Shown: piece by piece, positions 45,351 through 55,168 of the stretch
How positions within the stretch are numbered: position 1 is the stretch's first letter
Layout: every line of letters starts with the position of its first letter
From: Clostridium sp. JN-9
GTDB taxonomy: Bacteria; Bacillota; Clostridia; Clostridiales; Clostridiaceae
Assembly: GCF_004103695.1 (NCBI RefSeq)
Contig: NZ_CP035280.1
Span: forward strand, 1,922,001-1,986,000
DNA length: 64,000 nt
Direction: 5' to 3'
Program-made: the position numbers and the translations under genes
Notes under the pieces: model-generated
What the model was told of the DNA's origin: nothing
What the model saw: the letters and a program-made list of their open reading frames with translations, nothing else
The model's database searches: none

Positions 45351-45794
45351 TTATACTGTCTTCTTTACTTTTTTTATTGCCTCTTCCAGTGTATGCCATG
45401 CAAGTACTGCACATTTTGTTCTGGCAGGCATCATTGATATATTTTTCAAGGCTATAGCGTCCTCAAGCTTTTCTAACTCTTTTTCATCTGTTACTTCTTT
45501 CTTTATCATGCTAAGAAATGTTTTAACATATTCAAGAGCTTCTTCAATTGATTTACCTTTAATAAGGTCTATCATTATAGAAGTCGATGCCTGTGAAATT
45601 GCACATCCGCTCCCCTCATATGCAGCATCCTGTATAATATCCCCATTAAGTTTCAAAGACAAAGTTATATCATCGCCACAGCTTGGATTATGTCCTCTTT
45701 CACAGCAGTCTGCATGATCCAGATGTCTTTTATTGGTTTTATCCTGATTATGCTCTGTGATTATTTCTGAATAAATTAAACTAAGATCGTCCAT
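45351..45794 (-). CDS. sufU: Fe-S assembly sulfur-transfer protein SufU
   Basis: 147 aa. SufU accepts the persulfide sulfur from SufS through zinc-bound cysteines. The three cysteines are in SCGDDITL, EGSGCAISQAS and PARTKCAVLAW, and the SufU-type insertion GKSIEEALEYVKTFLSMI between motifs distinguishes it from NifU/IscU. Its start overlaps the sufS end by 14 bases. Fourth suf gene partner in sufC-sufB-sufD-sufS-sufU. Confidence 0.94.
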   Translation of the reverse strand: MDDLSLIYSEIITEHNQDKTNKRHLDHADCCERGHNPSCGDDITLSLKLNGDIIQDAAYEGSGCAISQASTSIMIDLIKGKSIEEALEYVKTFLSMIKKEVTDEKELEKLEDAIALKNISMMPARTKCAVLAWHTLEEAIKKVKKTV

Positions 45795-47022
45795 ATCCTA
45801 ACCACTTCCTAACATTTTTAATACTATCTATAAATTTATCTGCTTCCTCAAATGTATTGTAAAAGTAAAAGCTTGCCCTGCAGGATGCTTGTATCCCTAA
45901 ATATTTCATAAGAGGCTGAGCACAGTGATGGCCTGATCTCACAGCCACACCATAGGTATCTATTATACTTGCCACATCATGAGGATGAATGTCTTTGATA
46001 TTGAAAGATATGATGCCTCCTTTATTATTTGCATCTTTTGGTCCATATAAACTTATATAAGGAATTTCCTTAAGTTTATTAAGTGTATAGGATGTAAGCT
46101 GTCTTTCATATTCTTCAATGTTATCAAGTCCAATGGATTCCAGATAATCAATAGCTGCAGCTAGTCCAACTGCCCCCTCTACATTCTGAGTTCCAGCTTC
46201 AAATTTATATGGCAGTTCTGCAAAAGTGGCTTCCTGCTCTGTTACATACTCTATCATATCTCCCCCAGTGAGAAATGGAGGCATTTTTAATAAAATTTCT
46301 TCTTTTCCATATAGTACTCCAATTCCCATTGGTCCAAGCATTTTATGACCTGAAAAAGCAAAAAAGTCTGCATCAAGATCTTTCACATCAACCTTCATAT
46401 GAGGCACACTCTGAGCCCCGTCTATTACCACCACAGCTCCTTTGCTATGAGCATATTTTATGATTTCCTTAACTGGAAAAATTGTTCCAAGTACATTGGA
46501 CACTTGTGCTATGGAAACTATTTTAGTTTTATCAGTTATTTTACTTTTATACTCATTTTCATCCAACATGCCATCTTTATTTAAATACATATACTTAAGT
46601 ACAGCATTTTTTGCCCTTGCCACCATCTGCCAGGGCAGCATATTACTGTGGTGCTCAGAAACAGCAATTACTATTTCGTCCCCTGGATTAACATATGTCA
46701 TTCCATAGGTATAGGCAATTAAATTAATGGACTCTGTGGTATTTCTTGTAAATATTATTTCATTAGATTTATCTGCTCCTATAAACTTTTGGACCTTTTC
46801 TCTAGCATTTTCATAAGCTTCGGTAGCTGCCACACTTAGATAATGGGCACCTCTGTGAGGGTTTCCATTTATCTTTTCATTATATTCTTTAATTGCATTA
46901 ATAACAGATTTGGGCTTTTGCGTGGTAGCACTATTATCCAAATAAACTAAATCTCTTCCATTTACTTTTAAAGATAAAATGGGAAAATCTTCTCTGATTT
47001 TATTTACATTTAAATTAGTCAT
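45781..47022 (-). CDS. sufS: Cysteine desulfurase SufS
   Basis: 413 aa PLP enzyme taking sulfur from cysteine. YLDNSATTQKPKSVI near the N-terminus, TRNTTESINL, AVSEHHSNMLPWQ, the PLP lysine in FSGHKMLGPMGIGVLYG, and the catalytic cysteine in VRSGHHCAQPLMKYLG. This RSGHHCAQP loop is the group II (SufS/CsdA) form. Start overlaps the sufD stop by eight bases, AAAAGGAG upstream. Confidence 0.96.
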   Translation of the reverse strand: MTNLNVNKIREDFPILSLKVNGRDLVYLDNSATTQKPKSVINAIKEYNEKINGNPHRGAHYLSVAATEAYENAREKVQKFIGADKSNEIIFTRNTTESINLIAYTYGMTYVNPGDEIVIAVSEHHSNMLPWQMVARAKNAVLKYMYLNKDGMLDENEYKSKITDKTKIVSIAQVSNVLGTIFPVKEIIKYAHSKGAVVVIDGAQSVPHMKVDVKDLDADFFAFSGHKMLGPMGIGVLYGKEEILLKMPPFLTGGDMIEYVTEQEATFAELPYKFEAGTQNVEGAVGLAAAIDYLESIGLDNIEEYERQLTSYTLNKLKEIPYISLYGPKDANNKGGIISFNIKDIHPHDVASIIDTYGVAVRSGHHCAQPLMKYLGIQASCRASFYFYNTFEEADKFIDSIKNVRKWLGYGRS

Positions 47023-48139
47023 TGGAAAGTCTCCTTTTAATTTCTGCTCCTAATATTTCCCTTAAGCTTTCATCTGGCACCTTGTCAAAAATGGGACTGA
47101 ATTCAGCTTCTATAATTAATTTCTTTGCATCATGGTCGCTAAAGCCTCTGCTCATGAGATAAAACATTTCTTCCTCATTTATTTTACCAACACTTGCAGC
47201 ATGTGATCCATCTACATCTTCTTCATGGCAAAGCAGCATTGGAACAGAGTCTGTTTTAACATTAGGGCTTAATAAAATCACATTTTCCTCCTGTGCACCC
47301 TTAGATTTTGATGATCCCTTTTTAAAATCTATATTACCTTTGAATACTTTTTTGCTGTGATCCTTTAAAACTCCTTTTATGATCATATTGCTTTCGCTTC
47401 TTCTGCCTTTGTGATTTGCTGTATAATATAAATCTTGTCTTCGGTATCCATCCACAAAATATGCAGAATATATATCTGCTTTACTGTTTTCCTCATTTAA
47501 ATCAGACATATAATTAGTTACATTTATATTAGATCCCATTTCTACTGTAACCCAGTTCACTTTGGCATTCCTGGATACAACTGCTAAATTTGAATCTAAA
47601 TGAACTGCATTATTATTCATTCTTTGTATCTTAATTATATTAATTTCGGAATTTTCACCTGCAAATACCTTTGTTACTCCATTGTGAAATACTTCAGATT
47701 TTTCATCACTGCTGTAATCCACAATGATTGTAGCTTTACTTCCAGGTTCAGCTGTAATTATATTGTGATCTATAAGAGTTGGATTTTCTTTATCCAGTAC
47801 ATAATTCATTTTAATATATGAATTAATTATTTTATCCTTTGGAATATGAACAAAAACACCTGAATTAAATTCATTTTCTGCAATTTTTACAAACTCTTCT
47901 GATACCCCAAACTTTTCATTATAATTTAAATGCTTAGCTGCATTTTTATCAACTTTAATGGCCTGTTCAATAGGTATTACCACTACATCCTGAAAGTCCT
48001 CTTTGGAAAACTCAAGATAATTTTTTTTATAACTTTTAATAACAGGTTCTGCAAAATTATTTAAATCAAAATTATTCAATTTTAAGTGCTTCCAGGTTGG
48101 AACCACAGTGGAATTTAATTTATAATTTTCTTCAATCAT
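47015..48139 (-). CDS. sufD: Fe-S assembly protein SufD
   Basis: 374 aa, right-handed beta-helix subunit of the SufBC2D scaffold. Strand repeats with ANHKGRRSESNMIIKGVLKD, NVILLSPNVKTDSVPMLLCHEEDVDGSHAASVGKINEEEMFYLMSRGFSDHDAKKLI match the conserved C-terminal part shared with SufB. AAGGAGGG precedes the ATG, 12 bases after sufB. Confidence 0.95.
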   Translation of the reverse strand: MIEENYKLNSTVVPTWKHLKLNNFDLNNFAEPVIKSYKKNYLEFSKEDFQDVVVIPIEQAIKVDKNAAKHLNYNEKFGVSEEFVKIAENEFNSGVFVHIPKDKIINSYIKMNYVLDKENPTLIDHNIITAEPGSKATIIVDYSSDEKSEVFHNGVTKVFAGENSEINIIKIQRMNNNAVHLDSNLAVVSRNAKVNWVTVEMGSNINVTNYMSDLNEENSKADIYSAYFVDGYRRQDLYYTANHKGRRSESNMIIKGVLKDHSKKVFKGNIDFKKGSSKSKGAQEENVILLSPNVKTDSVPMLLCHEEDVDGSHAASVGKINEEEMFYLMSRGFSDHDAKKLIIEAEFSPIFDKVPDESLREILGAEIKRRLSND

Positions 48140-48151
48140 TGTTAACCCTCC

Positions 48152-49558
48152 TTATCCAATAGCTCCATCAAGTTCTAGTTTAATCAGATTATTCATTTCA
48201 ACTGCATATTCCAGCGGTAATTCCTTTGCAATGGGCTCAGCAAACCCTCTCACAATCATTGCCTTTGCTTCCTCTTCAGTTAATCCTCTGCTCATTAAGT
48301 AAAAGATAGCTTCATCGCTTATCCTTCCTATTTTTGCTTCATGTCCCACATCCACATTATCATTCGAAACACTTATAATAGGTATTGTATCTGATCTTGA
48401 TTCACTATCAAGCATTAAAGATTCACAGGATACTGTTGACTTTGAATTTTTTGCATTAGGTGTTGCACTTAAAAGGCCTCTGTAAATTGCAACTCCTCCA
48501 TTTTTTGAAATGGATTTCGAATTTACAACTGAAGTAGTATTAGGAGCTGCATGCACTACTTTAGAGCCAGTGTCCAGGTGCTGCCCTGCACCTGCAAATG
48601 TTATACCTGTAAATTCCGATGATGCGCCCTCTCCTCTTAAAATGCTCATAGGATAAAGCATAGATACTTTAGATCCAAATGATCCTGATACCCATTCAAT
48701 TCGTGCATTTTTATCCACTAATGCCCTTTTTGTATTAAGGTTATACATATTTCTTGACCAGTTTTCAATTGTACTGTATTTAAGTGTTGCACCTTCCTTT
48801 ATATATAATTCAACGCAGCCTGCATGCAAATTGTTAACATAATACTTTGGTGCTGAACATCCTTCTATATAATGTATCTTTGCACCCTTTTCCACAATAA
48901 TAAGTGTATGTTCAAACTGTCCTGCCCCAGGGGCATTTAATCTGAAATAAGATTGAATAGGAATATCCACCTGTACACCTTCAGGCACATATACAAATGA
49001 ACCCCCTGACCACACTGCTCCATGCAAAGCAGCAAATTTATGATCATTAGGCGGAACAAGCTTCATAAAATATGGCTCTACAAGTTCCCTGTATTCTTTT
49101 ACTGCAGTTTCCATATCCATATACAAAACTCCCTGATTCTTAAGCTCCTGACTCACATTGTGATATACAACCTCAGAATCATATTGTGCGCCTACTCCTG
49201 CCAGGGATTCATGTTCAGCCTTTGGAATTCCAAGTAAATCAAAGGTATTCTTTATATCCTTTGGAATGTCATTCCAATCATGCTTCATATCAGTATTTGG
49301 CCTTATATATGTTACTATATTATCTACATCAAGATCAGTCAGATCTGGCCCCCAGGATGGCATTGGCATTTTATTATATATTTCCAGAGATTTTAATCTT
49401 TTATCTCTCATCCACTTGGGCTCATTTTTTTCATAGGATATCTGTTCAATTATATCCTTTGTCAGTCCCTTGCCTGTTTTATAGCTGTAATTTACAGGAT
49501 TTTTAACATCATATATGCCTCTTTCTATATCATCTATATAAGTTTTCTTACTTTCCAA
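48152..49558 (-). CDS. sufB: Fe-S assembly scaffold SufB
   Basis: 468 aa, main scaffold of the SufBCD complex. WGPDLTDLDVDNIVTYI, SVVYHNVS-type region, GSFVYVPEGVQVDIPIQSYFR, EGCSAPKY, and CESLMLDSESRSDTIPIISV with DVGHEAKIGRISDEAIFYLMSRG. TTG at 49558 is the likely start, seven bases after GAGGTG; the in-frame GTG at 49567 is part of that ribosome site. Ten codons' difference only. Confidence 0.95.
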   Translation of the reverse strand: MESKKTYIDDIERGIYDVKNPVNYSYKTGKGLTKDIIEQISYEKNEPKWMRDKRLKSLEIYNKMPMPSWGPDLTDLDVDNIVTYIRPNTDMKHDWNDIPKDIKNTFDLLGIPKAEHESLAGVGAQYDSEVVYHNVSQELKNQGVLYMDMETAVKEYRELVEPYFMKLVPPNDHKFAALHGAVWSGGSFVYVPEGVQVDIPIQSYFRLNAPGAGQFEHTLIIVEKGAKIHYIEGCSAPKYYVNNLHAGCVELYIKEGATLKYSTIENWSRNMYNLNTKRALVDKNARIEWVSGSFGSKVSMLYPMSILRGEGASSEFTGITFAGAGQHLDTGSKVVHAAPNTTSVVNSKSISKNGGVAIYRGLLSATPNAKNSKSTVSCESLMLDSESRSDTIPIISVSNDNVDVGHEAKIGRISDEAIFYLMSRGLTEEEAKAMIVRGFAEPIAKELPLEYAVEMNNLIKLELDGAIG

Positions 49559-49576
49559 ATTAAGCACCTCTTTTCA

Positions 49577-50332
49577 TTACATTACGCTGCTTTCCATTTT
49601 GAACTCAGCATAGCCATTTTCATTAATTTCATTTGCTAAAGACATATCACCAGTCTTAACAATTTTTCCATCTATTAATACATGAACAAAATCTGGTTTT
49701 AAGTAGTCCAGTAATTTGTTTTGATGTGTAATTATCAAAATTGAATTATTTTCATTTGCAAAATCTGCAACTGCTTCAGAAACTATCCTTACTGCATCCA
49801 CGTCCAAGCCTGAATCAGTTTCATCCAGTATGGCAAGCTTTGGCTGCAATACAGACATTTGAAGCATTTCGCTTTTTTTCTTTTCTCCTCCTGAAAACCC
49901 CACATTTAAATATCTTTCTGCATAGCTTTCATCCATTTCAAGGGATCTCATTTTTTCCTTTAGTTCTTTTCTAAAGGTAATAATGCCTGTTCTTTTACCA
50001 GTAACAGCTGATTTTGCTGAGCTTAAGAAATTTCTAAGAGTTATGCCCTGAATTTCCTCAGGATATTGGAAAGATAAGAAAATACCTTTTCTGGCTCTTT
50101 CATCAACCTTAAGATTGTCAATCAATTCACCTTCAAAATAAATATGTCCTCCTGATATTGAATACTTTGGATGACCCATTAAAGTATTTGCCAGTGTTGA
50201 TTTTCCAGCTCCATTTGGCCCCAATATAGCATGGATTTCACCTTTACCTATTTTTAGATCTAATCCCTTTAATATTTCATTTTCATCAACCTTAACCTTT
50301 AAATCTTTAACATTAAGCAATTCTTCCCTCAT
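49577..50332 (-). CDS. sufC: Fe-S assembly ATPase SufC
   Basis: 251 aa ABC-type ATPase that drives SufBCD. Walker A LGPNGAGKSTLANTL, SufC-specific FLSFQYPEEIQGITLRNFL, signature FSGGEKKKSEMLQM, Walker B LAILDETDSGLDVDAV and the H-loop ITHQNKLL. First gene of the operon; AAGGAGAG before the ATG. An 11-bp perfect dyad lies 34-71 bases upstream. Confidence 0.96.
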   Translation of the reverse strand: MREELLNVKDLKVKVDENEILKGLDLKIGKGEIHAILGPNGAGKSTLANTLMGHPKYSISGGHIYFEGELIDNLKVDERARKGIFLSFQYPEEIQGITLRNFLSSAKSAVTGKRTGIITFRKELKEKMRSLEMDESYAERYLNVGFSGGEKKKSEMLQMSVLQPKLAILDETDSGLDVDAVRIVSEAVADFANENNSILIITHQNKLLDYLKPDFVHVLIDGKIVKTGDMSLANEINENGYAEFKMESSVM

Positions 50333-50365
50333 TATATCTCTCCTTGTTATATCATAGTAGTTTAC

Positions 50366-50403
50366 TCTGAATTAAACTCAAAAAAAATTAAATTTAATTC
50401 AGA
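50366..50403. promoter_or_regulatory. Inverted repeat upstream of sufC
   Basis: TCTGAATTAAA (50366-50376) and TTTAATTCAGA (50393-50403) are perfect 11-base inverted repeats 16 bases apart. A likely operator; an Rrf2/IscR-type regulator would be the natural candidate for a suf operon, but none is encoded nearby. Confidence 0.5.
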
Positions 50404-50513
50404 CTAAATCGATCAACTTTATTACATTTATATTCTAATATTTTTTTTAAAAATAATCAAGATAAAAATAAATTTATTTTATATTTATTAACAAATATTA
50501 AACATGGTGTTTA

Positions 50514-50542
50514 TTGACATAAACCTGAACAAATACTAAAAT
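50514..50542 (+). promoter_or_regulatory. Sigma-A promoter of htpG
   Basis: TTGACA (50514-50519), 17-bp spacer, TAAAAT (50537-50542), 52 bases before the htpG start. No CIRCE-type element is visible. Confidence 0.75.
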
Positions 50543-50593
50543 ATTCTTCGAAAGATGTTTATAGAGATAATTATAATGTTAGGGGGAATTTGT

Positions 50594-52468
50594 ATGACAA
50601 TGGAAAAAGGTAATATTTCAATTCACACAGAAAACATTTTTCCAATAATAAAAAAATGGCTTTATTCTGATAAGGACATCTTTATCAGGGAGCTTATAAG
50701 TAATGGATGCGATGCAGTAAGTAAACTTAAAAGCCTAATAGGCATTGGAGAAGCAAAGATTGAAGATTCTCCTGATTTTTTTGTTAAAGTAATATTTAAT
50801 AAAACAAATAAAACCTTAAAATTTATAGATAATGGCATAGGCATGACTGAAGATGAGGTAAAGAAATATATAAACCAGGTTGCATTTTCAGGTGCTGAGG
50901 ACTTTATAGCCAAGTATAAAGATAAGATGGATGAAAAAGATCAAATAATAGGCCACTTTGGATTGGGCTTTTATTCTGCATTTATGGTATCAGATAAAGT
51001 TCAAATTGATACTTTGTCTTATAAAGAAGGTTCACAAGCTGTATGCTGGACCTGTGACGGTGGTACAGAATACGAAATAACAAGTTCCAGTAAAAATGAT
51101 CGCGGTACAATGATAACTCTTTATATAAATAAGGACAGTGAAGATTTTCTACAGGAATTTAAACTTAGAGAAGTAACAGAAAAGTATTGCAGCTTCCTCC
51201 CTGTTAAGATTTATATTGAAGATGAAGAAAAATCTAAAGATGATAAAGATAAAGCTGAAAGCAAACCTGTAAATGATATCCACCCGCTTTGGTGCAAATC
51301 TCCAAACAGCTGTACAGATGAGGAATATAAGGAGTTTTACAAAAAGGTATTCCATGATTATAATGAACCATTGTTCTGGATTCATTTAAATGTGGATTAC
51401 CCATTTAATTTAAAAGGAATATTATATTTCCCAAAAATGGATAATCAGCTTAGAGCTGTTGAAGGTCAGATAAAACTTTATAATAATCAGGTATTTGTAG
51501 CTGATAACATAAAGGAAGTTATTCCTGAATTTTTAATGCTCTTAAAGGGAGTAATTGACTGCTCGGATCTGCCATTGAATGTTTCAAGAAGTTTCCTGCA
51601 AAAGGATAGGAATGTAATTAAAATTCAAAAACATATAACCAAAAAAGTAGCGGATAAACTTACTGAGCTTTATAAAAATGAAAGAGAAAAATATAATGAC
51701 TACTGGAAGGATATAAACATATTTATTAAATATGGATGTATCCGTGAAGAAAACTTTTACGATAAAGTTAAAGACATTTTAATTTATAAAACCATAAATG
51801 GTGATTATACAACACTTAAAGAATATTTGGACAGAAACAAGGAAAAGCATGAAAATAAAGTGTTCTATGTATCTGATGAACAGCAGCAGGCACAGTATAT
51901 TAAAATGTTTAAGGAAAATGACCTGGAGGCAGTTATTCTTAACACTCCTATTGATGTGCATTTTATCAGCTTCCTAGAAACCAGGGAAAATGGAGTTAAG
52001 TTTAACAGAATAGATTCTGATATATCTGAAACTATGAAGGATTCCTCTGCAGCAGATGAAGATAAAGCTTCTGCTGAAAATACTGAAAAGGAAATTCAAA
52101 GTATTTTCAAAGAAGCATTGAATAATGATAAATTAACCATTAAAGTGGAAAGCCTGAAGTCTGAAGATATTCCTGCAGTAATGCTTACTGACGAGCAGTC
52201 AAGAAGAATGAAAGATATGTCTGCAATGTACAGCGGCTTTGATGCTAATATGTTTAAGACTGAAGAAAGTATAATAATTAACAAAAATTCACCTTTAATT
52301 AGATCCGTAGTTCAGTTAAGCAAAAATGATGATAAAAAAGATGATGTAAAACTTATATGTAATCACATTTATGATTTAGCACTTATGAGCCATAAGCCCC
52401 TTGGTGCAGATAAAATGGCTGAATTTATTTCCAGAAGCAATAAAATCCTGGGAATGTTAATTAAATAG
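50594..52468 (+). CDS. htpG: Molecular chaperone HtpG (Hsp90)
   Basis: 624 aa. The GHKL ATPase motifs are FIRELISNGCDAVSKL (N-box, E and N), IDNGIGMTEDEVKKYI (G1), and GHFGLGFYSAFMVSDKV (G2). The middle domain has LWCKSPNSC, NLKGILYFPK and LPLNVSRSFLQKD with the catalytic arginine. The C-terminal dimerisation domain is present. ATG 50594 has AGGGGG seven bases ahead; upstream in-frame starts lie on the promoter side and lack a ribosome site. An asparagine-to-glycine change (SNGCDA versus the usual SNASDA) in the N-box is slightly unusual. Confidence 0.95.
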   Translation: MTMEKGNISIHTENIFPIIKKWLYSDKDIFIRELISNGCDAVSKLKSLIGIGEAKIEDSPDFFVKVIFNKTNKTLKFIDNGIGMTEDEVKKYINQVAFSGAEDFIAKYKDKMDEKDQIIGHFGLGFYSAFMVSDKVQIDTLSYKEGSQAVCWTCDGGTEYEITSSSKNDRGTMITLYINKDSEDFLQEFKLREVTEKYCSFLPVKIYIEDEEKSKDDKDKAESKPVNDIHPLWCKSPNSCTDEEYKEFYKKVFHDYNEPLFWIHLNVDYPFNLKGILYFPKMDNQLRAVEGQIKLYNNQVFVADNIKEVIPEFLMLLKGVIDCSDLPLNVSRSFLQKDRNVIKIQKHITKKVADKLTELYKNEREKYNDYWKDINIFIKYGCIREENFYDKVKDILIYKTINGDYTTLKEYLDRNKEKHENKVFYVSDEQQQAQYIKMFKENDLEAVILNTPIDVHFISFLETRENGVKFNRIDSDISETMKDSSAADEDKASAENTEKEIQSIFKEALNNDKLTIKVESLKSEDIPAVMLTDEQSRRMKDMSAMYSGFDANMFKTEESIIINKNSPLIRSVVQLSKNDDKKDDVKLICNHIYDLALMSHKPLGADKMAEFISRSNKILGMLIK

Positions 52469-52472
52469 ATTA

Positions 52473-52523
52473 ATAAAAAATAAAATCTAAGAATTTTTTA
52501 TCCTTAGATTTTATTTTTTATTA
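52473..52523. terminator. Bidirectional terminator
   Basis: AAAAAATAAAATCTAAGA and TCCTTAGATTTTATTTTTT arms around a short loop, between convergent htpG and rsgA. Confidence 0.8.
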
Positions 52524-52548
52524 TTAATTTTGAAATACATTAATAAAA

Positions 52549-53622
52549 TTAATACTTTACTTTTCTAATCGATTTATTTCTTTTGATTATATGCTTTTTA
52601 TATTTATCAGCCTCTCTTTTATCCAGTTTTCTTTTCATAAACTCGGCTTCTTTTTGTAATTTGACATAATTAAGATATCTTTCTAAAGTGATTTCACCTT
52701 TATCGATAGCTTCTCTAACAGCGCAGCCCGGTTCTGTTTCATGCTGACAATTGGAGAATTTACACTTTTTAGAAAGCTCATCAATATCAGAAAATGAGTT
52801 TTCAATACCAGTTTCATTGTCCAGCACATGCAGTTCTCTCATACCTGGAGTATCTATTACCACCCCTCCTTCAGGAAGTACCACCATTTCCCTGTGAGTT
52901 GTGGTATGCCTTCCTTTATCATTTTCACCTATATTGCCAGTGTCAAGCATTTCTTTTCCGCAGAGATTATTAATCAAAGTGGATTTTCCAACTCCTGATG
53001 AACCTATAAAAGCAGCTGTTATTCCAGTTTTCATATATGACTTTATTTTCTCCACTCCTAAGTTTTCAACATTACTTGTAACCACTACATCAATTCCAAT
53101 GGCACTTCTTCTTACATTGCTGACATTTGTATCATAATCATGGCACAAATCAGCTTTTGTAAGAACTATTACCGGAACTGCTCCGCTGTCCCATGCCACA
53201 CTGATATATCTTTCCATTCTTCTCAAATTAAAGTTATTGTTTAAGGACATGCATATAAATAATATATCTATATTGGCAGCAACTATTTGTGATTGAAAAT
53301 TGTCTCCAGCCTCTTTCCTTGAAAACTTGCTTTTTCTTGTAATGATGTGCTGAATTACTGCTTCTCCATTTGCTTCATTATTTCTATCAAGAACCACCCA
53401 GTCGCCTACGGCAGGAAAATCGTCCTTTCCCTCTGCATTATAAAACATTTTCCCATTTATCTTACCATGGACAGATCCCTGTTCTGTTTCAACCACATAT
53501 AAATTTTTGTATTGAATAGAAACTCTGCCTAAATAATGCTGTCCTTTATTAAAGTTATCATTAAATTCATTTATTATTTTTTCATTTAATCCTAATTCTG
53601 TTAATGTATAATTTTTATTCAT
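52549..53622 (-). CDS. rsgA: Ribosome small-subunit GTPase RsgA
   Basis: 357 aa. A circularly permuted GTPase acting in 30S maturation. After an OB-fold (about 30-110) the motifs come in permuted order: G4 LTKADL, G1 GSSGVGKSTLI, then G3 DTPGMRE, followed by the zinc region CKFSNCQHETEPGCAV. The spacer DKGRHTTTHREMVVLP between G1 and G3 is the RsgA G2 region. It is the longer YloQ-like variant. Start ATG 53622 has GGAGG upstream; the 20 codons before it are not supported. Confidence 0.94.
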   Translation of the reverse strand: MNKNYTLTELGLNEKIINEFNDNFNKGQHYLGRVSIQYKNLYVVETEQGSVHGKINGKMFYNAEGKDDFPAVGDWVVLDRNNEANGEAVIQHIITRKSKFSRKEAGDNFQSQIVAANIDILFICMSLNNNFNLRRMERYISVAWDSGAVPVIVLTKADLCHDYDTNVSNVRRSAIGIDVVVTSNVENLGVEKIKSYMKTGITAAFIGSSGVGKSTLINNLCGKEMLDTGNIGENDKGRHTTTHREMVVLPEGGVVIDTPGMRELHVLDNETGIENSFSDIDELSKKCKFSNCQHETEPGCAVREAIDKGEITLERYLNYVKLQKEAEFMKRKLDKREADKYKKHIIKRNKSIRKVKY

Positions 53623-53892
53623 TTTTTTCCTCCACAAATTAATTTTTTGTATAAAAATACCCGGAATATTTGTTTTAATCAAACTAACTACTCCAGGCAG
53701 ATTAACAAATTAATTATGGAATTATCCAATTATACATTATTTCAATTTAAATTTCCTGGAGTAGTATTATTAAAATATAATCTTTCAGATGTAATTATTA
53801 AATTTCCCATAAAACACCACTCCTTTCAAAACATAGAATTATTGTATCACAATTATTTAGTATTATCCATTGTTTTTTTGATTTTGTTAATG

Positions 53893-53918
53893 ACAAATTT
53901 CGGGTGCTACCCTTGACA
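53893..53918. repeat. CGGGTGCTACC repeat, copy 1
   Basis: ACAAATTTCGGGTGCTACCC followed by TTGACA. The same core (CAAATTTCGGGTGCTACC) appears at 60571-60588 and again, shortened, at 60605-60620. It directly adjoins the heptad array at 53921. Confidence 0.65.
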
Positions 53919-53920
53919 AA

Positions 53921-53979
53921 AAATAACAAAGATTAAAGAACAAATAACAAATATTGTTGTTTTGCCTTTTGGGCAAAAC
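53921..53979 (+). repeat. Heptad-hairpin repeat on the intron 3' side
   Basis: AAATAAC, AAAGATT, AAAGAAC, AAATAAC, AAATATT (53921-53955), then a perfect stem GTTTTGCC (53959-53966) with GGCAAAAC (53972-53979). Four bases later the group II intron ends (53984). The array is inverted relative to that at 59654-59681. Confidence 0.75.
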
Positions 53980-54127
53980 TTAAATCGAGTAGGTAAACCT
54001 CGGAAATAACTTTCTGAGGTTTTTCCTCTCACAGAACTTATTCCGACTTTACTATTATCCCGACTTCTTTACAAACCTACAATTAAAATGAATTATTATG
54101 TGTAAAAAGTCGGGATAATCTTTTTAC

Positions 54128-55168
54128 TTACTGCAATCCATAAAGGCGCTTGATTAGTTCATCATCATCTTGCCATGGCCTAATGTCATGGACTTGTCTT
54201 AATGGGCTGATGGCACTGGTTGCCTTTTCAATTGCTTCTCGTTTCATTCTTGTGTCTGCATAGGCGTAAATCATCGTAGTCTCTAGTTGTGCATGACCGA
54301 GCCATTCTGAAAGAAGCGGCAATGGCATCCCGCCGCGGTAAAGATGCATGGCCCGCGAATGTCTAAACATATGAGGATGCAAATCTTTAGGCACGTTGCT
54401 GTTTTGCTCCCTAGCTGCTTTCCCATATTTTTTCATAAATTTTGCAACAGCATCAGGAGACATTGTCTGTCGATCTCCTTTTTGTATGATATAAAACAGG
54501 AGATCATTACTGATTTGACTATCATGAAAAATTCGCAGATAATTGTTAAAATGTTTCACCGTTTTGTCCATCAGAGGTACAATCCTTGTTTTGCTGCCTT
54601 TTCCGGTAATCACTACATGCGATTCTTTTGCCGATATATGTATATCGCTTACCTTTAAGTCAAGTATCTCCTGGTTCCTTGCCGCCGTATCATACAATAA
54701 TATCATGTAGAACAAGTCCCTAATTCCCTTTTTTGTTGCAGTATTAGGCTGACAGAGAATAGTCTTTAGTGCCTCCTCCTCAAAATATTTCACTATCTGA
54801 CCTTTTGCCATTTTCTTGATAGGAATCTTTTCAAGCTCAAATGAACATGCTGCTACAGTCATATCCATACCAGCAGCATATTTATAAAATGCACGGATAC
54901 AGGAAAGACGATGATTTCTTGTTGCTACGCTATTGTTCCTTTTAGCTTCCAACCAATCAAGGTACCCTTCTACTGTCTGACGCGTTATTGTGTCAAAACT
55001 GATTTCAGATAACCGAAGATTTTTGGTCTCCTTCAGATACCCAAGTAGAAGATTTAAGACATCACGGTATGCGTATACCGTATTGTAGCTACATGCCTTC
55101 TGTCTTGGAACGTAAACCGTAAGAAAATCCTTTATTAGCTGGAAGAAATGTCTGCTTTCCTTTTTCAC
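54128..55168 (-). CDS. Tyrosine recombinase, third gene of the RIT trio
   Basis: 346 aa phage-integrase-type recombinase. N-terminal SAM-like core-binding domain (about 10-100), then the catalytic domain with R in DTAARNQEILDL, K in ITGKGSKTR, HMFRH (H and R), LGHAQLETT (H) and the nucleophile Y in MIYAYAD. All catalytic residues are present. GTG at 55168 is the likely start: GGAGGTGG precedes it and it overlaps the TAG stop of the middle gene by one base, a sign of coupled translation. The reading frame open from 55210 is not supported. With its two partners it should recombine the repeats at the element ends. Confidence 0.88.
   Translation of the reverse strand: MKKESRHFFQLIKDFLTVYVPRQKACSYNTVYAYRDVLNLLLGYLKETKNLRLSEISFDTITRQTVEGYLDWLEAKRNNSVATRNHRLSCIRAFYKYAAGMDMTVAACSFELEKIPIKKMAKGQIVKYFEEEALKTILCQPNTATKKGIRDLFYMILLYDTAARNQEILDLKVSDIHISAKESHVVITGKGSKTRIVPLMDKTVKHFNNYLRIFHDSQISNDLLFYIIQKGDRQTMSPDAVAKFMKKYGKAAREQNSNVPKDLHPHMFRHSRAMHLYRGGMPLPLLSEWLGHAQLETTMIYAYADTRMKREAIEKATSAISPLRQVHDIRPWQDDDELIKRLYGLQ

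Noticed and set aside
50343-50365. sufC promoter hexamers near TTGAGT and TATGAT
   Set aside because: Spacing is 19 bp or more and the downstream box is too close to the ribosome site, so it is not reported as a promoter.
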